Notes: generated from the sequence alone by a model not told the origin. A DNA stretch of 64,000 bases from Azorinus chamasolen (GCA_963576725.1 OY755243.1:43881243-43945242); one strand, 5' to 3'; positions 42,388 through 53,288 are shown, counted from the stretch's first letter. Program-made: numbers and translations.

Positions 42388-42643
42388 GGGTTGCCATGCG
42401 TCAGGGAAAAGTCAGGGAAATTGAAATTTTTTCAAGGTCAGGGAATTGTCAGGGAAATTTGAAAATGTAGACAAATGTCAGGGATTGTCAGGGAATTTTG
42501 AAAACATGAGAATGAAGGTCATATAAACATTTCATAAATTATTACAGAAATTATGACAGAAAGACCAAATTTCGCGATGTAATGTGTCAGGGAAATTTGA
42601 AATTATGTCAGGGAATTTTGTTTCCTGTGGTTTGTGGCAACCC
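42388..42643. mobile_element. MITE-like element with GGGTTGCCA ends and TCAGGGAAA repeats
   Basis: GGGTTGCCATGCGTCAGGG at left, TTTGTGGCAACCC at right. The interior is built of AGTCAGGGAAATTTGAAA-type units. Present only in unit 1 of the tandem duplication. Confidence 0.7.
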
Positions 42644-42967
42644 AGGGACTATAGTAATGAAATGTTTGTATAATTGAAATCCCCATGCTTCTTGTAAAAT
42701 AAGCTGCTAAGTCAAGCAGTCTAAAGTTGTGTTTAAGTTCTAAGGCTTGTATTTGAAAATATTTTAGCAATTCTTCCTACAAAATGCAGATCATAATCCC
42801 CAAACTGTGGAATGAATTAAAACTACTTGACCAATTTTCTTTTTTGCAGACAGGACTAAGTTAAGGTGTCAATGCTAATTAAATATAGGAGACTAACTGT
42901 TTGGCTCATTAATAGCCAAGAGATGTTTGTGTTCTGTAATGGTAACAAATATAATATTTTTTCCACT

Positions 42968-43180
42968 TTAACCCTTACAATGCGGGAAATGCGTCACTAG
43001 CGTCCTTTGCAAACAGTGTAGACCCAGATGAGAGGGCTCCTCGAGGAGCCCTCTCATCAGGGTCTGCACTGTTTGTCATGGTACCCTTTTCTTTAGAAAA
43101 ATCTCTAAATATTCACCCTAAGCTTGACCTGTTTAAATTTTGGAATCGTCCATTTGAAAGTTCAGCATTGTAAGGGTTAA
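42968..43180 (+). mobile_element. B MITE, complete, with proven empty site
   Basis: TTAA 42968-42971 and 43177-43180. Left CCCTTACAATGCGGG, right AGCATTGTAAGGG. Hairpin tip GGCTCCTCGAGGAGCC. The other duplication unit reads CCACTTTAAATCAAC at 44374-44388 with a single TTAA. Confidence 0.95.
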
Positions 43181-43258
43181 ATCAATTTCAACAGTCCTAT
43201 TGGGTAAGGTAATTAGTGCTTCAAGCAGCTGTCATCTGTGAAATAACTTCACCTTTAC

Positions 43259-43495
43259 CTCATGAATAATTATACAATAATCTGTCACTTCATGAATATT
43301 CATTGAATGAATCTTTATAATTGTACTTAATGGAATTCAAGGGAACCTTTGGTCATGGCAGAAAGTTTAGAATCAGTTTTATATAGTTCCATTAGCAAAC
43401 AAAATAGATCCTGATCAGGCAATCCCTACAGGAGCTGTCTGATCTGGGTCTACACTTTTTGCAGAGGCATGTACACTTGAAATGTTTAACATGTT
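43259..43495 (+). mobile_element. A1-like MITE shared by both duplication units
   Basis: CTCATGAATAATTATACAAT, GTTTAGAATCAGTTTTATA, hairpin GCAAACAAAATAGATCCTGA with tip ATCCCTACAGGAGCTG. The counterpart in unit 2 is at about 44485-44680, where the tip has collapsed. It predates the duplication. Confidence 0.65.
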
Positions 43496-43784
43496 TAACT
43501 GATTTTTCATTCCAATGGTTAAACTGTTGTTACATAATTATGTACTGCATGGTAGTCAACATCTTATTATCGACCACCATAATGTCCCTCTAGTAATGTA
43601 AGTTAAATTTTTCATGTTTCTTATAAAAAGGCTTCTATATCAAACTTTCTGAGTTTGTGTCAGGTATACATAAGACTTTGGATGTGGTATAACTTTCAGA
43701 AATTTCTCCTATCATTATTCGGATCCCCTGTAACTATGGAATGAATTAAAACTACTCTATCTATTTTCTTTAAACAGGACTAAG

Positions 43785-44016
43785 TTAACACTTTACTCCA
43801 TAGAGGTACTTTTTTGCAACTTTGCATACCGAGAAGACTCGCATCAAATGTCTCCTGTAGGAGCCGTCTGATCAGAGTCTGCTCGGTTTGCTCATGAAAT
43901 ATCAAATTTATTCCATTAGATTCTGCCATGGTAAAATTCCCTTGTTGCCATTAATTGTTTCAGCTGATTAATATTCATATAATAATTATTTCTGTCTTGG
44001 ATGCTCATGGAGTTAA
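43785..44016 (-). mobile_element. A1 MITE with empty site at 42861
   Basis: TTAACACTTTACTCCATAG at left, GCTCATGGAGTTAA at right. Tip TGTCTCCTGTAGGAGCC. Unit 1 has one TTAA (42861-42864) in GACTAAGTTAAGGTGTC. Confidence 0.85.
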
Positions 44017-44269
44017 CTCTTTACCCCATGAATATTCATGTAAGAAATAATGACACCATGAATATTAATTAAGATTAGTTTTTATAGTGGCATAGGGACA
44101 CAGAAATGATTGGCTATTGCAGGAACTGTAGAGTTATATCTATGGTAATGTCAGAAGCAAACAGAGCAGACCCAGATCAGATGGCTCCTACAGGAGCCAT
44201 CTGATCTGAGTCTACTCTATTTGCAAGGCATAGAAAGGAGTATTTGTGGAGTAAAGGGTTCAGTGTTAA
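44013..44269 (+). mobile_element. A1 MITE sharing TTAA with its neighbour
   Basis: TTAACTCTTTACCCCATGAA at left. The right end is slightly scrambled (GGAGTAAAGGGTTCAGTGTTAA). Hairpin GCAAACAGAGCAGACCCAGA with tip GGCTCCTACAGGAGCC, very well preserved. Confidence 0.85.
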
Positions 44270-44720
44270 GGTGTCCATGCTAATATTGGAGACTAATTGT
44301 TTGGCTCATTTAGGGCCAAGAGCTGTTTGTGTTCTGTAATAGTGCCACATATGGATATAAATATAATATTTTTCCACTTTAAATCAACATCACGAGTCCC
44401 ATTGATTAACACCATTTAATGTTCATAGCAGGTGCCATCTGCGGATTTGTCATTTACTGCAACTTTATAAATGCCTTAACTTCATGAATAATTGTACACA
44501 TCATGAATATTTATTGATTGAATTTTTGTAATGGTACCTAAACAAGAGTACTTTGGCCATGACAGAAAGTGTAGAATTAGTTCCATTTGCAAACATTTCA
44601 GATTCTGATCAGGAGCTGTCTGAGCTTGATCTACTCCATTTGCAGAGACGTGAAAATTTTAGACGTCTCTATGAGGTGAAATTAAAAAACAAAACAGTAT
44701 GTCTACTATGTCGTTTCAAT

Positions 44721-45484
44721 AAAATGAAATTGGTGTCTCGTGTGGTTTAGATCATGATGATATGTGGAATTTCTTTAATATTTAGATTCCATTAAGTGTA
44801 TTGGATAATGGGACATTTAAATGCTGTGCGATACCCATTATTTCCTAGCTAGTCTGAGTACTGGCTCAGTATCGAGGCAGGTAGCACTAGTGGCAGAGAG
44901 CGATTATACTGACAGAGCACCAGGCCAGATACAGTATTGATCTAAAGTGTGAACAGGAAAATTATACAGGTCCATACAGTCTACTGTAACAGCAGATGGT
45001 GCCGACTTCGCTTGTTTTCCAAGATTTTCTCGATGCTCAGTAGTGAGAGATGTGTTTTACAAAGTGTTACATGTAACAGTCTTTACATAGAGACTCGCTC
45101 AGATTTCATGACATTCTCAGAACATTTTGTCAGCAGCAGAGCTCTGACTCTTCCATGGAATTTTTAGCATGTGTTTGTTTGTGGAGATTTCCCTCTGAGG
45201 CCAAAACTGTTATCATTTTAACAAAATTAGGAGTATTTGGATGATTTTCTGGACCTCCCGATACATGCTGTCCTACAGTGGAAAGGCAGTAAACATGTAT
45301 TGAATCTGAAGTTACTGTATAAAAACAAGGTACAGGTAAATATTATTTCAGTTGTTAGACGTGTCAGGTGTCAAGGTCTGTGTTTAGGTTATGACATGAG
45401 GAGGAGTTTTATACCTCACCACATACCTACAGAGGTATACAGCTTCCTACTGCATTGATTCGATTCGTACAGTATCCCCCGCTA
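44721..45484. other. Largely unique, no firm gene
   Basis: No MITE is present. Several short frames exist but none has matching acceptor and donor sites. Confidence 0.45.
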
Positions 45485-45707
45485 ATGCTTTCGCTGCCAA
45501 ATATTGTCATCTGCAAAATTTGTCCTCACAGCTACACTTTTTTTGTTTGTTTATTTTCTCCCTTTTTCTTTCAGAAATTAATTTAACATTTCCACAGTAG
45601 CAAACAGTTTGGATCCTGATTAGACATTGAGTTACTCGACGTCTCATCTGGATCCAAACTGTTTGCATAGGTAATCATAGATATGGAATTGGCAAAGAAA
45701 GAGTTAA
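45485..45707 (+). mobile_element. C MITE
   Basis: AATGCTTTCGCTGCCAAATAT at left. Hairpin AACAGTTTGGATCCTGATTAG...TCATCTGGATCCAAACTGT with tip GAGTTACTCGACG. Ends GCAAAGAAAGAGTTAA (TTAA 45704-45707). Confidence 0.7.
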
Positions 45708-46020
45708 AGTAGTGTACCCTTTGGATGATGAATTTGTGGAAATGGAATGGTCCATCACTGCATTGCAGTTGAGTCCGTTCAATATGAAAGTACTGAAATA
45801 TTTATGGACAAACATTGGAGACTGGTTAGAATTAACTCATTGCCCACATTCAAAGGAGCCCTTTGATATGCCTCTACACTGTTTGCAAATGGTAGTGAAA
45901 CCATTTGCTGCATTCAAAGAGTTAACCATTTCGCAGCAAAATAATCACCTTCGTAAACAGTTTGGATTCAGATGAAACACTGATGACTGAGTGTCATCAT
46001 GATCCAAACTGCTTCATGCT
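45708..46020. mobile_element. Remnants of B- and C-type MITEs
   Basis: CATTCAAAGGAGCCCTTTGAT and CATTCAAAGAGTTAACCATTTC mark a B-like remnant. GTAAACAGTTTGGATTCAGA...CATGATCCAAACTGC marks a C hairpin. An 87-codon + strand frame here crosses both and is not treated as a gene. Confidence 0.5.
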
Positions 46021-46580
46021 GTGATATTATGTATTTGTTTCAAAGAAAAAGCAATAAAGTTTGAAAATTGAAGCGGTTGACAAATTTTACGGATGACGAT
46101 CTGTGGCAGTAAAAAGATAAGTTCAGCAGTCTTGACTCCTGTAATTACTATTCCACACAGCAGCTCTCACAACACACTTCTATTTTAGATGGGAATTGAG
46201 AGCTCTGATGACAGTTTTCAGGAGGTAAAGAGCAACACTCCAGAAAATAGCATTTGGCAGATTCAATATTGTAAATGAGTGAAATGAAGATTCCTGTCCA
46301 GCCAGCTTTCAGAAACAATCTTCTAAAATTAGTAAATACAATAGATTTTTGCTCACCTGTGTATGATGTGCCCTCATGGTGATTGTGCTCTGTGATGAGC
46401 TTTTAGGATTGTTCTTCATATATCTGATAGCCACAATTACTTTGTTATTACACTCAAACGTCATAAGAAATCTATGGTATTATGTGTATGTCCATAAGAT
46501 CTCTGCCAACTTCAAAATTTTGGGCAAATTTGGTGCAGTATGATGTGCCCTTGATATACCAAAATGGTACACTTAACTTG
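46021..46580. other. Repeat-poor stretch with a possible micro-exon
   Basis: Unique-looking sequence. The only exon-like signal is at 46189-46224. Confidence 0.4.
46189..46224 (+). CDS. Possible 36-nt exon
   Basis: An acceptor-like CACTTCTATTTTAG precedes ATGGGAATTGAGAGC, and a donor GTAAAG follows CAGGAG at 46225. It encodes MGIESSDDSFQE in frame 0; the frame would run on to a stop at about 46278 if unspliced. Weak evidence with no homology recognised. Confidence 0.2.
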
Positions 46581-46816
46581 TTAATTTTTCCCCTGTTGAA
46601 TATTCATGTTAGAAATAATGACGTCATGGATATTTACATGTATTTGCTGATTTTTTTTATAATGATGTATGTTCATAGGAATGTTTGGTATTGGTAGAAA
46701 GAGGAGAGTCAGATCTGTTATAATTTCATAAGCAAACAGCAGAACAAGATCAGAATTGGCTCCTACAGGATCTGAGTCTGCTCTGTTTGCCATTTATATG
46801 TCAAGTAAAGGGTTAA
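46581..46816 (+). mobile_element. A1 MITE with eroded hairpin
   Basis: TTAATTTTTCCCCTGTTGAA at left, CAAGTAAAGGGTTAA at right. TGACGTCA at 46619-46626. Tip TTGGCTCCTACAGGATCTG, part of the right arm lost. Confidence 0.7.
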
Positions 46817-46959
46817 TACTCAAGCATCTGCATTCCTTCACAAATAATATGTATGGCTGCAAGATCTCTGCCAAGTGCAAATATGGGCAAGATCAGACTG
46901 CAGTTAGGTCTACAGTTATGTGCCATCAATGGTTCCAAATTGACCTGTTTTGTCTTGTT

Positions 46960-47205
46960 TTAACCCATTCCCTCATGTTAACAACTTTTGACGACTCTCT
47001 AAAAGTAAAAGTCGCTTAGTGAAACCATTGTGATAAATAGAGCATCAAAATTTTGCTCCTATAGGAGCAAATGCTCTATTTATCACAATGGTTTCAAACT
47101 ACAAAATTTTAAAATTTTCCTTTTCTCTAGTTAATGCTCCCTTTTTGGTAGATTTATCCAAAGAGGTTGTACTATCTAAAAATAGCGTATGAGGTAATGG
47201 GTTAA
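46960..47205 (-). mobile_element. D MITE
   Basis: TTAACCCATTCCCTCATGTT at left, GTATGAGGTAATGGGTTAA at right. Hairpin arms AACCATTGTGATAAATAGAG with tip GCTCCTATAGGAGC; AAAATT inserted in one arm. Confidence 0.85.
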
Positions 47206-47540
47206 AAAAGGTGCTTAGTTGACCTCATCATAAATATCTAGACTGATGGTACTCAGGTGAATGATTCAGGGCTATCATGGCTCTCTTGTTGAACAACTGA
47301 CAACCTGAAAAGATCAATATTTGTTTACTTACGTGGATTGGCATGATTACAAAAAAGACAAGCAATTTAACTTTCGTCATCTCCACAGTACATTTAGAAA
47401 ATCTGTTTCTGTCATCTGTTTAAAATCTGATTTCCGTCATAATTATATTTTGATGAGACTGCATGGAATACAGTGCATATTGCAACACTTTGAAGTCTCT
47501 CCAGAAATGTGGTAGGGTTTATTTTCTTGCTTACATTCTT

Positions 47541-47768
47541 TTAACTCATTTCCCCATAAGCTATTTTTAGATTCAACCTCTTTGAATAAATCTACCAAAA
47601 AGAGCATTAACTAGAGAAAAGGAAACTTTTAGGAATGAGTAGTTCTGAAACCATTGTGATAAATAGAGCATTTGCTCCTTATGAGCAAATGCTCTATTTA
47701 TCACAATGGTTTCAAAAAGTGACTTTTACAGAGGCGTAGAAAGGTGTATTTATGGAGGAAAGGGTTAA
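47541..47768 (+). mobile_element. D MITE
   Basis: TTAACTCATTTCCCCATAAG to TATTTATGGAGGAAAGGGTTAA. Tip GCTCCTTATGAGC. Confidence 0.88.
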
Positions 47769-47797
47769 ACCCTCCAAGGATACCTGTCGATGTTGCA

Positions 47798-48064
47798 CCC
47801 TTTCACTCAGGAATATTTATGTAAAAAATAATGACATTATGAATATCAGTTAGAATAATTTTTATAATGGCATAATAATTATGAACACAGGAAATTTTGA
47901 CCATACCAAAACTGTAGAATCCGATCTATATCATTCCATAAGCAAACAGGGCAGACCCTGATCAGACAGCTCCTACAGGACTGCAACAGGAGCTGTTTGA
48001 TCTGAGTTTACTCTGTTTGCGAAAGGACCAAATTTGGTCTACATGTATATGAGGGAAAGAGTTA
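47798..48064 (+). mobile_element. A1 MITE with enlarged tip
   Basis: ACCCTTTCACTCAGGAATATT at left, ATGAGGGAAAGAGTTAG at right. Tip GCTCCTACAGGACTGCAACAGGAGC: the tip appears partly duplicated. Confidence 0.75.
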
Positions 48065-48119
48065 GCAAAGACTTCTTAGATTGATTATAAAGTTTTTACA
48101 GTTTTGAACTTTCAACTGC

Positions 48120-48342
48120 TTAACCCTTTGCTTCATATTTATAAACGCCTTTGGAAACAGAGCAGACCAAGAGCTGTCTGATTAGGGTCTGCTCTGTTTG
48201 CTTATGGAATTACATTGATGTGATTCTACAGTTCTGGCAAGGTAAAAAAATCCTGTGTTTATTTACGATTATAAAGATTCAGCTACTAAATATTCATGTT
48301 GTCATTATTTCTTACATTAATATTGAACAGGTAAAGGGTTAA
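48120..48342 (-). mobile_element. A1 MITE, left half of a shared-TTAA pair
   Basis: TTAACCCTTTGCTTCATATT to CAGGTAAAGGGTTAA. The hairpin left arm has lost its centre (GCAGACCAAGAGCTGTCTG). Confidence 0.75.
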
Positions 48343-48581
48343 CCCTTAAATTACTCCATGAATATTTAAGTAAGAAATTATTCATGAAAATTATTTGTTA
48401 CAATTGCATAATATGAACACAGGATATTTTGGCTAAGACTTAAACTGTAGAATTAGACCTATATCATACTACAAGCAAACAGAGCAGACCCTGATCAGAC
48501 GACTCCTTTAGGAGCTGTCTGATCTGAGTCTACTCTGTTGGCAAAATTGTAGAAAGGTGTATTTATGGAGTAAAGGGTTAA
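48339..48581 (+). mobile_element. A1 MITE, right half of a shared-TTAA pair
   Basis: TTAACCCTTAAATTACTCCA to TTATGGAGTAAAGGGTTAA. Tip GACTCCTTTAGGAGC. Head-to-head with the preceding copy. Confidence 0.82.
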
Positions 48582-49185
48582 ACTCTTCAGTTATTGATTG
48601 ACACACAGAGATGAAGAACAAATTCAAATTGGAATCATTATTCTCCTTAACCTAACCTTTACTTGATAATGATGTATATTTTTGCTATTTTACAGAGCAG
48701 TCTCGAAGCTAGTTCTGATAGTTCTGTGTTGTTTACTTATGGAATAATATGATCTTCTTATTTTACGGTTTTCTACCATTTTTCTGCCAGTGTGGTGTAA
48801 TTACAATAGTTTTGCACCATGCCTTTTGAGAGTATTAACGAGTTCTGTTGGGATAACAGTTAAAAAACCATTTTATAGATAAGACCAGTCACTTTAGATA
48901 CTGTCAATAAACATTCATAAAAAATAGGAATGCAAGACAAGATAGTGATTTTTATCAGCTTCTTTTTCTGGAATTCTGAAGTTATTCGTAAAACTGTTGT
49001 CCTGTCTAATTTTTTTCACACCTCCCGAGTTATCTCCCTTTTGTATTCACATAAATTTTGACTAAGTTGACTCATCTTGTAAATGAGATATTAAGAGGGA
49101 TTTTAATCCACAACTTTATAAAGTCTTAAGTGTAACCTAAAGAATTATGTCTCAAAATTGATATTTCCTACAAACCATTAAACTT
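48582..49185. other. No gene recognised
   Basis: A/T-rich. A decayed hairpin may lie at 48692-48740 (ACAGAGCAGTCTCGAAGC). No exon. Confidence 0.45.
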
Positions 49186-49423
49186 TTAACCGATAGAAAT
49201 GTCTTTTCACGCCTTTGCAAACAGAGTAGACCCAGATCAGTTGACTCTTGCAAGTGGGTTACTGCTTTGTTTGATTATGGAATTATATGGAAGTAAGTTA
49301 GATTCTTCAGTTTCTACCGTAGTCAAAACATTCCGTGTTAAGATGCCATTATAAAATATTCAGCTTGTTGATATTCATGATATAATTATTTGTTACATGA
49401 ATGTTTATGAGGTAAAGGGTTAA
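49186..49423 (-). mobile_element. A1 MITE, hairpin right arm mostly lost
   Basis: TTAACCGATAGAAATGTCTT to TATGAGGTAAAGGGTTAA. The arm GCAAACAGAGTAGACCCAGA is followed by a collapsed tip and TACTGCTTTGTTTG. Confidence 0.75.
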
Positions 49424-49695
49424 AGTAGGATATCTTCCATCTATTTCAATGTCATGATAAGAGTGTCAATTAGGTTTGGTCTTGATAAACCACCAAGTTA
49501 TTTGGTAATTGTTTGCATAGGTAACATCAGATATTCACTGCAAGCATGCAAAAATCTAATGGAATTGTGCGGCGTATTGGTATTTTGATCCAGGATAGAA
49601 TTTTTTTAGTATGAAATTTTTTTTTTATATTAGGAACACAATTTATAAATTCTGAATAATAACGCAGAGGTCCAGATATTTTTAGATGCGTAAAT

Positions 49696-49893
49696 TTAAC
49701 CCTTTCCTCCATAAATACGCCTTTTTATGCCTCTGTAATAGTCACTTCTTGAAACCATTGTGATAAATAGAGCATTTGCTCCATAGGAGCAAATGCTCTA
49801 TTTATCACAATGGTTTCTATACTAAACAATTATAACATTTTCCTTTTCTCTAGTAAATGCTCCGTTTCTGTAGATTCATTTCTGAAAGGTGGT
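49696..49893 (-). mobile_element. D MITE, truncated
   Basis: TTAACCCTTTCCTCCATAAA and a full hairpin (tip GCTCCATAGGAGC). After TAGATTCATTTCTGAAAG the D sequence stops and G-like AGGTGGTCACAAC follows. Confidence 0.8.
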
Positions 49894-50642
49894 CACAACT
49901 GTTTAATATTATTACTTCAGGGTTTGGTGGAGAAATGATGATTTTAGTATTTAAATACCCACCGTCTGTAGCTCTGATAACATTTTCATATTGATTGGTT
50001 TTTCTGTACTGATAAAAGATGTTGCTGTTTTGATAAATTATGATGTGGTGTTTTTATGTGATGAAATTTTTTAAACTGGAATAATTGTTATAATCCAACA
50101 AATCTTGCTTCAAACAGTTCCCATAACCATGTGGAACCATTGCATCCATTAGACTTCCCCAGTGTGGCGTCAGGGAGCCCGTATTTTAAGTCTGATTACA
50201 TTCCCAGTGTTATACGTCCATGAAAATTGTCTATTCAAACTCTTGTCAACTTCATTATTAAATTTCAGTCAATACAATAATTCAGTAATTGTTTCAAGAA
50301 ATTACCTACTAAGAGTATTAGCGAGCTTGAATCTTGATGAGTTGCATCTGATCTGGGTCTAAACCATTGTGTAATGTACGCTATATAGCTGCTGGCAGGA
50401 TAAGGCTTAATTGTGCTATTAAGTGCGGGGCATAAAACAACATTGCATAGCTTAACTTCAAACACTGCACATCCAACAGAACTCTTGATCTATTCAACAA
50501 TGCAAAATCAATGACAGAAAAAGGAAGTGTTTTATGGGGGAAATCAGGCACTTCATTTGCCAGGACTGCAGGTGGCCTCTTTGTACACACTTTCAAAATT
50601 TCAAAAGATAGTTTCATAATGGTGTCTAAGGATTGTGCTATG
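49894..50642. other. No gene; G-like remnant at left edge
   Basis: 49885-49960 has TGGTCACAACTG...AGGGTTTGGTGGAGAAATGATG, the right half of a G repeat. The remainder is unassigned. Confidence 0.45.
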
Positions 50643-51066
50643 TATTACCCTCTTACTCCATAGAGATGCCTTTTTGTCACCTTTGCAAACATAGTAGACC
50701 CAGATCAGACTTCTATAGGAGCCATCTGATCACGATTTGCGCTGTTTGCTTATATTATGATACAGATCGGATTGTACAGTTTCTGTTATCACATTCCTTC
50801 ATATTGACGCTTTTTGATGCCTCTGTAAAAGTCACTTTTTGAGAAACCATTGTGGTAAACTAAGAGCATTATAACGACTGCTCACAATGGTTTGAAAACT
50901 ACACAATTCGAAAATTTTCTTTTTTTCTAGTAAATGTTCCTTTTGGGTATAATTTTATTAAAACCGGTTGGTCTAAAAATAGCCCATGAGGGAACGGGTT
51001 ATTGCCAAAGTTTCCTACACCATAATAATTCTTTTTTACATGAATATTCATGGAGCAAGGGTAAAC
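50643..51066 (-). mobile_element. A1 MITE interrupted by D
   Basis: TGTATTACCCTCTTACTCC then the hairpin (tip ACTTCTATAGGAGCC) and CAGTTTCTGT up to 50785. It resumes at 51003 (TGCCAAAGTTTCCTACACC) and ends TTCATGGAGCAAGGGTAAA. Confidence 0.7.
50786..51002 (-). mobile_element. D MITE nested in A1
   Basis: TTATCACATTCCTTCATATT at left, CCATGAGGGAACGGGTTAT at right. The target TTAA has become TTAT at both ends. The hairpin tip is eroded. Confidence 0.78.
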
Positions 51067-51069
51067 CCT

Positions 51070-51322
51070 TTAACCCTTTGACCCATAGAAACGCCTTTCT
51101 AGGCCTTTGCAGAGTAGACCAGATCATACAGTTCGTATAGCAGTCGTTTGATCAGGGTCTGCTCTGTTTGCTTATGATATAATATAGATATGATTCTGAG
51201 ATTTCTGCCATGGCCAAAAATTACTGTGTCCAAATTGTGCTGTTAAAACAGTTAATTTGAATTAATATTCATGATATCATTATTTCTTACATGAATATTC
51301 ATAGAGTAATTTACAGGGTTAA
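51070..51322 (-). mobile_element. A1 MITE
   Basis: TTAACCCTTTGACCCATAGA to AGTAATTTACAGGGTTAA. Tip AGTTCGTATAGCAGTC. Confidence 0.8.
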
Positions 51323-51559
51323 TCCATATTTTTTTTTTTTTTTCACACCTTTGCAAACACAGTAGACAGACTTCAGACAACTCCTGCTGGAATTGTCCTA
51401 TCAGGGTCTGTTTGGGTTGCATGTGGCAAAATATAAGATCTGATTCTATAGTTTCTGCCATGGCCAAAAGTTTCTGTTATGTTACTTTACAAAAAAACAT
51501 CTAATTAATATTCATGGAGTCATTATTTATTACTAAATATTCATTAGGGAAAGGGTTAA
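51319..51559 (-). mobile_element. A1 MITE sharing TTAA with the preceding copy
   Basis: TTAATCCATA, a T16 run, then CACACCTTTGCAAACACAG. Tip ACTCCTGCTGGAATTG. Ends TTAGGGAAAGGGTTAA. Confidence 0.78.
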
Positions 51560-51724
51560 GATAGTGTTGTTTTTGTCCAATTTCAGTCTCATATTTATTG
51601 CCATGCAAAAACTTAAACATTTAATTGTCATAAGTTTTAGATTTTAGATAAGTCCTTGTACATGTACTTAAATTGTTGACCATAAGTATGGTCTTTCTCA
51701 CATATATGTTGCCATAACCTAAAT

Positions 51725-51870
51725 TGAACCCTTTTCTTCACTTAAAATGCCTTTTCAAGCCTCTTAAACACAGATCAGACAGCTCCTATAGGAGCTGTCT
51801 GATCAGGGTCTGCTCTTATGAAATTATAATGGATCTGACTACAGTTTCTACAGATGCAAAATAAACTCTG
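51725..51870 (-). mobile_element. A1 MITE fragment
   Basis: ACCCTTTTCTTCACTTAAAAT, a short hairpin CAGATCAGACAGCTCCTATA with tip CTCCTATAGGAG and TCAGGGTCTGCTCTTATG. Outer arms lost. Confidence 0.65.
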
Positions 51871-52024
51871 TGTGCATGTAAAAATTGGACTAACGGGTCT
51901 ACACTGTTTACAAATGCCACATTGTATAACAGCATGTCCCGCATTCAAACGTTTCTAACACTAAAGTTTGAATTATAACAGTCCATGCAGTCTTTGCTAC
52001 TACTGACACCTCTGTTGTTAGGTA

Positions 52025-52238
52025 TTAACCCGTTGAATGTTGGGCACGAGTGAGCTGTCATTTGCTAACAGAGTAGACCCAGATCAGAGGGGCCCCTAGA
52101 CGAGCCCTCTGATCAGGGTCTGCACTGTTTGTCATTCAAAATCCTCTCGCATATTATACACTTTCTTCCTGAATGGTCTTTTAATCGTTTAACAATGATG
52201 GACCATTCCACTTTGAAAACTCAGAAACAAAGTGTTAA
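52025..52238 (+). mobile_element. B MITE, GTTGAATG subtype
   Basis: TTAACCCGTTGAATGTTGGG at left; GACCATTCCACTTTGAAAAC then TTAA at 52235. Hairpin AACAGAGTAGACCCAGATCAG with tip GGGCCCCTAGACGAGCCC. Confidence 0.65.
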
Positions 52239-52674
52239 ATTTCTGTTTTTAGGCTTAGTAGTGCTTAATTGAAACCACAGGTTTCATTAGAATACCTGTA
52301 ATATAAATAAAACTGTCATACACTGACACGGCTGACAATAACAGATTTAAGATTTCCTGTTGTTCAGCAACACTGAAATCTCTTTTATTCCTGGACATCA
52401 TTTTGATTTGCATTTGCTGTTAAATGTGGCGACTCTGTTCTTAGGTTTTATATCATAGTGGGTAGTTATAACTGCTGGGAAATATTCTCGAAGGAGGACC
52501 AGAGTTGAATGGACTAGTCTGTAAAGGCAGATGGGGGAGAATCCAGTGTCAGTTTAAGCTGAATAGGGGCTAATGATAAGAATAACTATCAAACTGCTTT
52601 TCAGAATTTTATGTTCATCAATTATCAGCATGTCGATGCTATAATCAATGCTGGGAATGAATGACTCAATAAAT
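52239..52674. other. No gene recognised
   Basis: Unique-looking. No spliceable frame or repeat identified. Confidence 0.45.
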
Positions 52675-52885
52675 GTACCCTTTGAATGTGGGAAACACAT
52701 GCATACAGGCTGGCATTTCCAAACAGTGTAGACTCAGAGACAGAGGGCTCCTTGAGGAGTTGGTCATCACTGTTTGTCATTCAAAATCCTCTTGTAAATT
52801 TTACCGCTTCGTATTGTATGGACTCGACCAATAATCAATGATGGACTATAATGTTCTCTAAACTTTCAGCAGTGAAAGGGTTTAA
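52675..52885 (+). mobile_element. B MITE, decayed
   Basis: ACCCTTTGAATGTGGGAAACA at left. The hairpin right arm is partly lost (GGAGTTGGTCATCACTGTTTG). Ends AGCAGTGAAAGGGTTTAA. Confidence 0.6.
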
Positions 52886-53076
52886 ATTGGGAATATCGCA
52901 AGCCTTACATAACCGTGCAACAGAAATGGCTAATAATGGTTTAGTAAAATTATAGACACTGATTGTAAATATCTTTGCCCAAAGAATATCAGACTTAAGT
53001 TATTTTATCTAAGAATAATTTGGTAGGACAAGAGTTATTCCTGGGAAAAATGTCTGAAACGTGAACATTATAAGGG

Positions 53077-53288
53077 TTAACCCTTGCTGTCGGGGACATG
53101 AGTCACTAATGTCCTTTGCAAACAGTGTAGACCCAGATGAGAGGGCTCCTAGAGGAGCCCTCTTATCAGGGTCTGCACTGTTTGTCATGTGACACTTTTC
53201 TTTGGAAAAATCCCTAAATATTCACCATAAGCTTGACTTGTTTGACATCTGGAATAGTCCATTTGAAAAGTCAGTGTTGAAAGGGTTA
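53077..53288 (+). mobile_element. B MITE, complete
   Basis: TTAACCCTTGCTGTCGGGGA to GTGTTGAAAGGGTTAA. Hairpin tip GGCTCCTAGAGGAGCC. The preceding 20 bp (GTGAACATTATAAGGG) look like the end of another B. Confidence 0.88.

Larger units (their letters stand above)
42236..44720. repeat. Diverged tandem segmental duplication
   Basis: Unit 1 is about 42236-43480, unit 2 about 43481-44720. Both contain, in order, GTTTAACATGTTTAA, GTAGTCAACAT, GGAATGAATTAAAACTACT, CAGGACTAAGTTAA, ACTGTTTGGCTCATT-type, TTTGTGTTCTGTAAT and TTCATGAATAATTGTACA-type blocks. Each unit carries MITEs absent from the other. Confidence 0.85.

Noticed and set aside
45712..45975. 87-codon + frame with a fairly ordinary amino-acid mix
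   Set aside because: Its second half reads through a B-type MITE remnant (CATTCAAAGGAGCCC) and a C hairpin, and no acceptor or donor bounds the first half.
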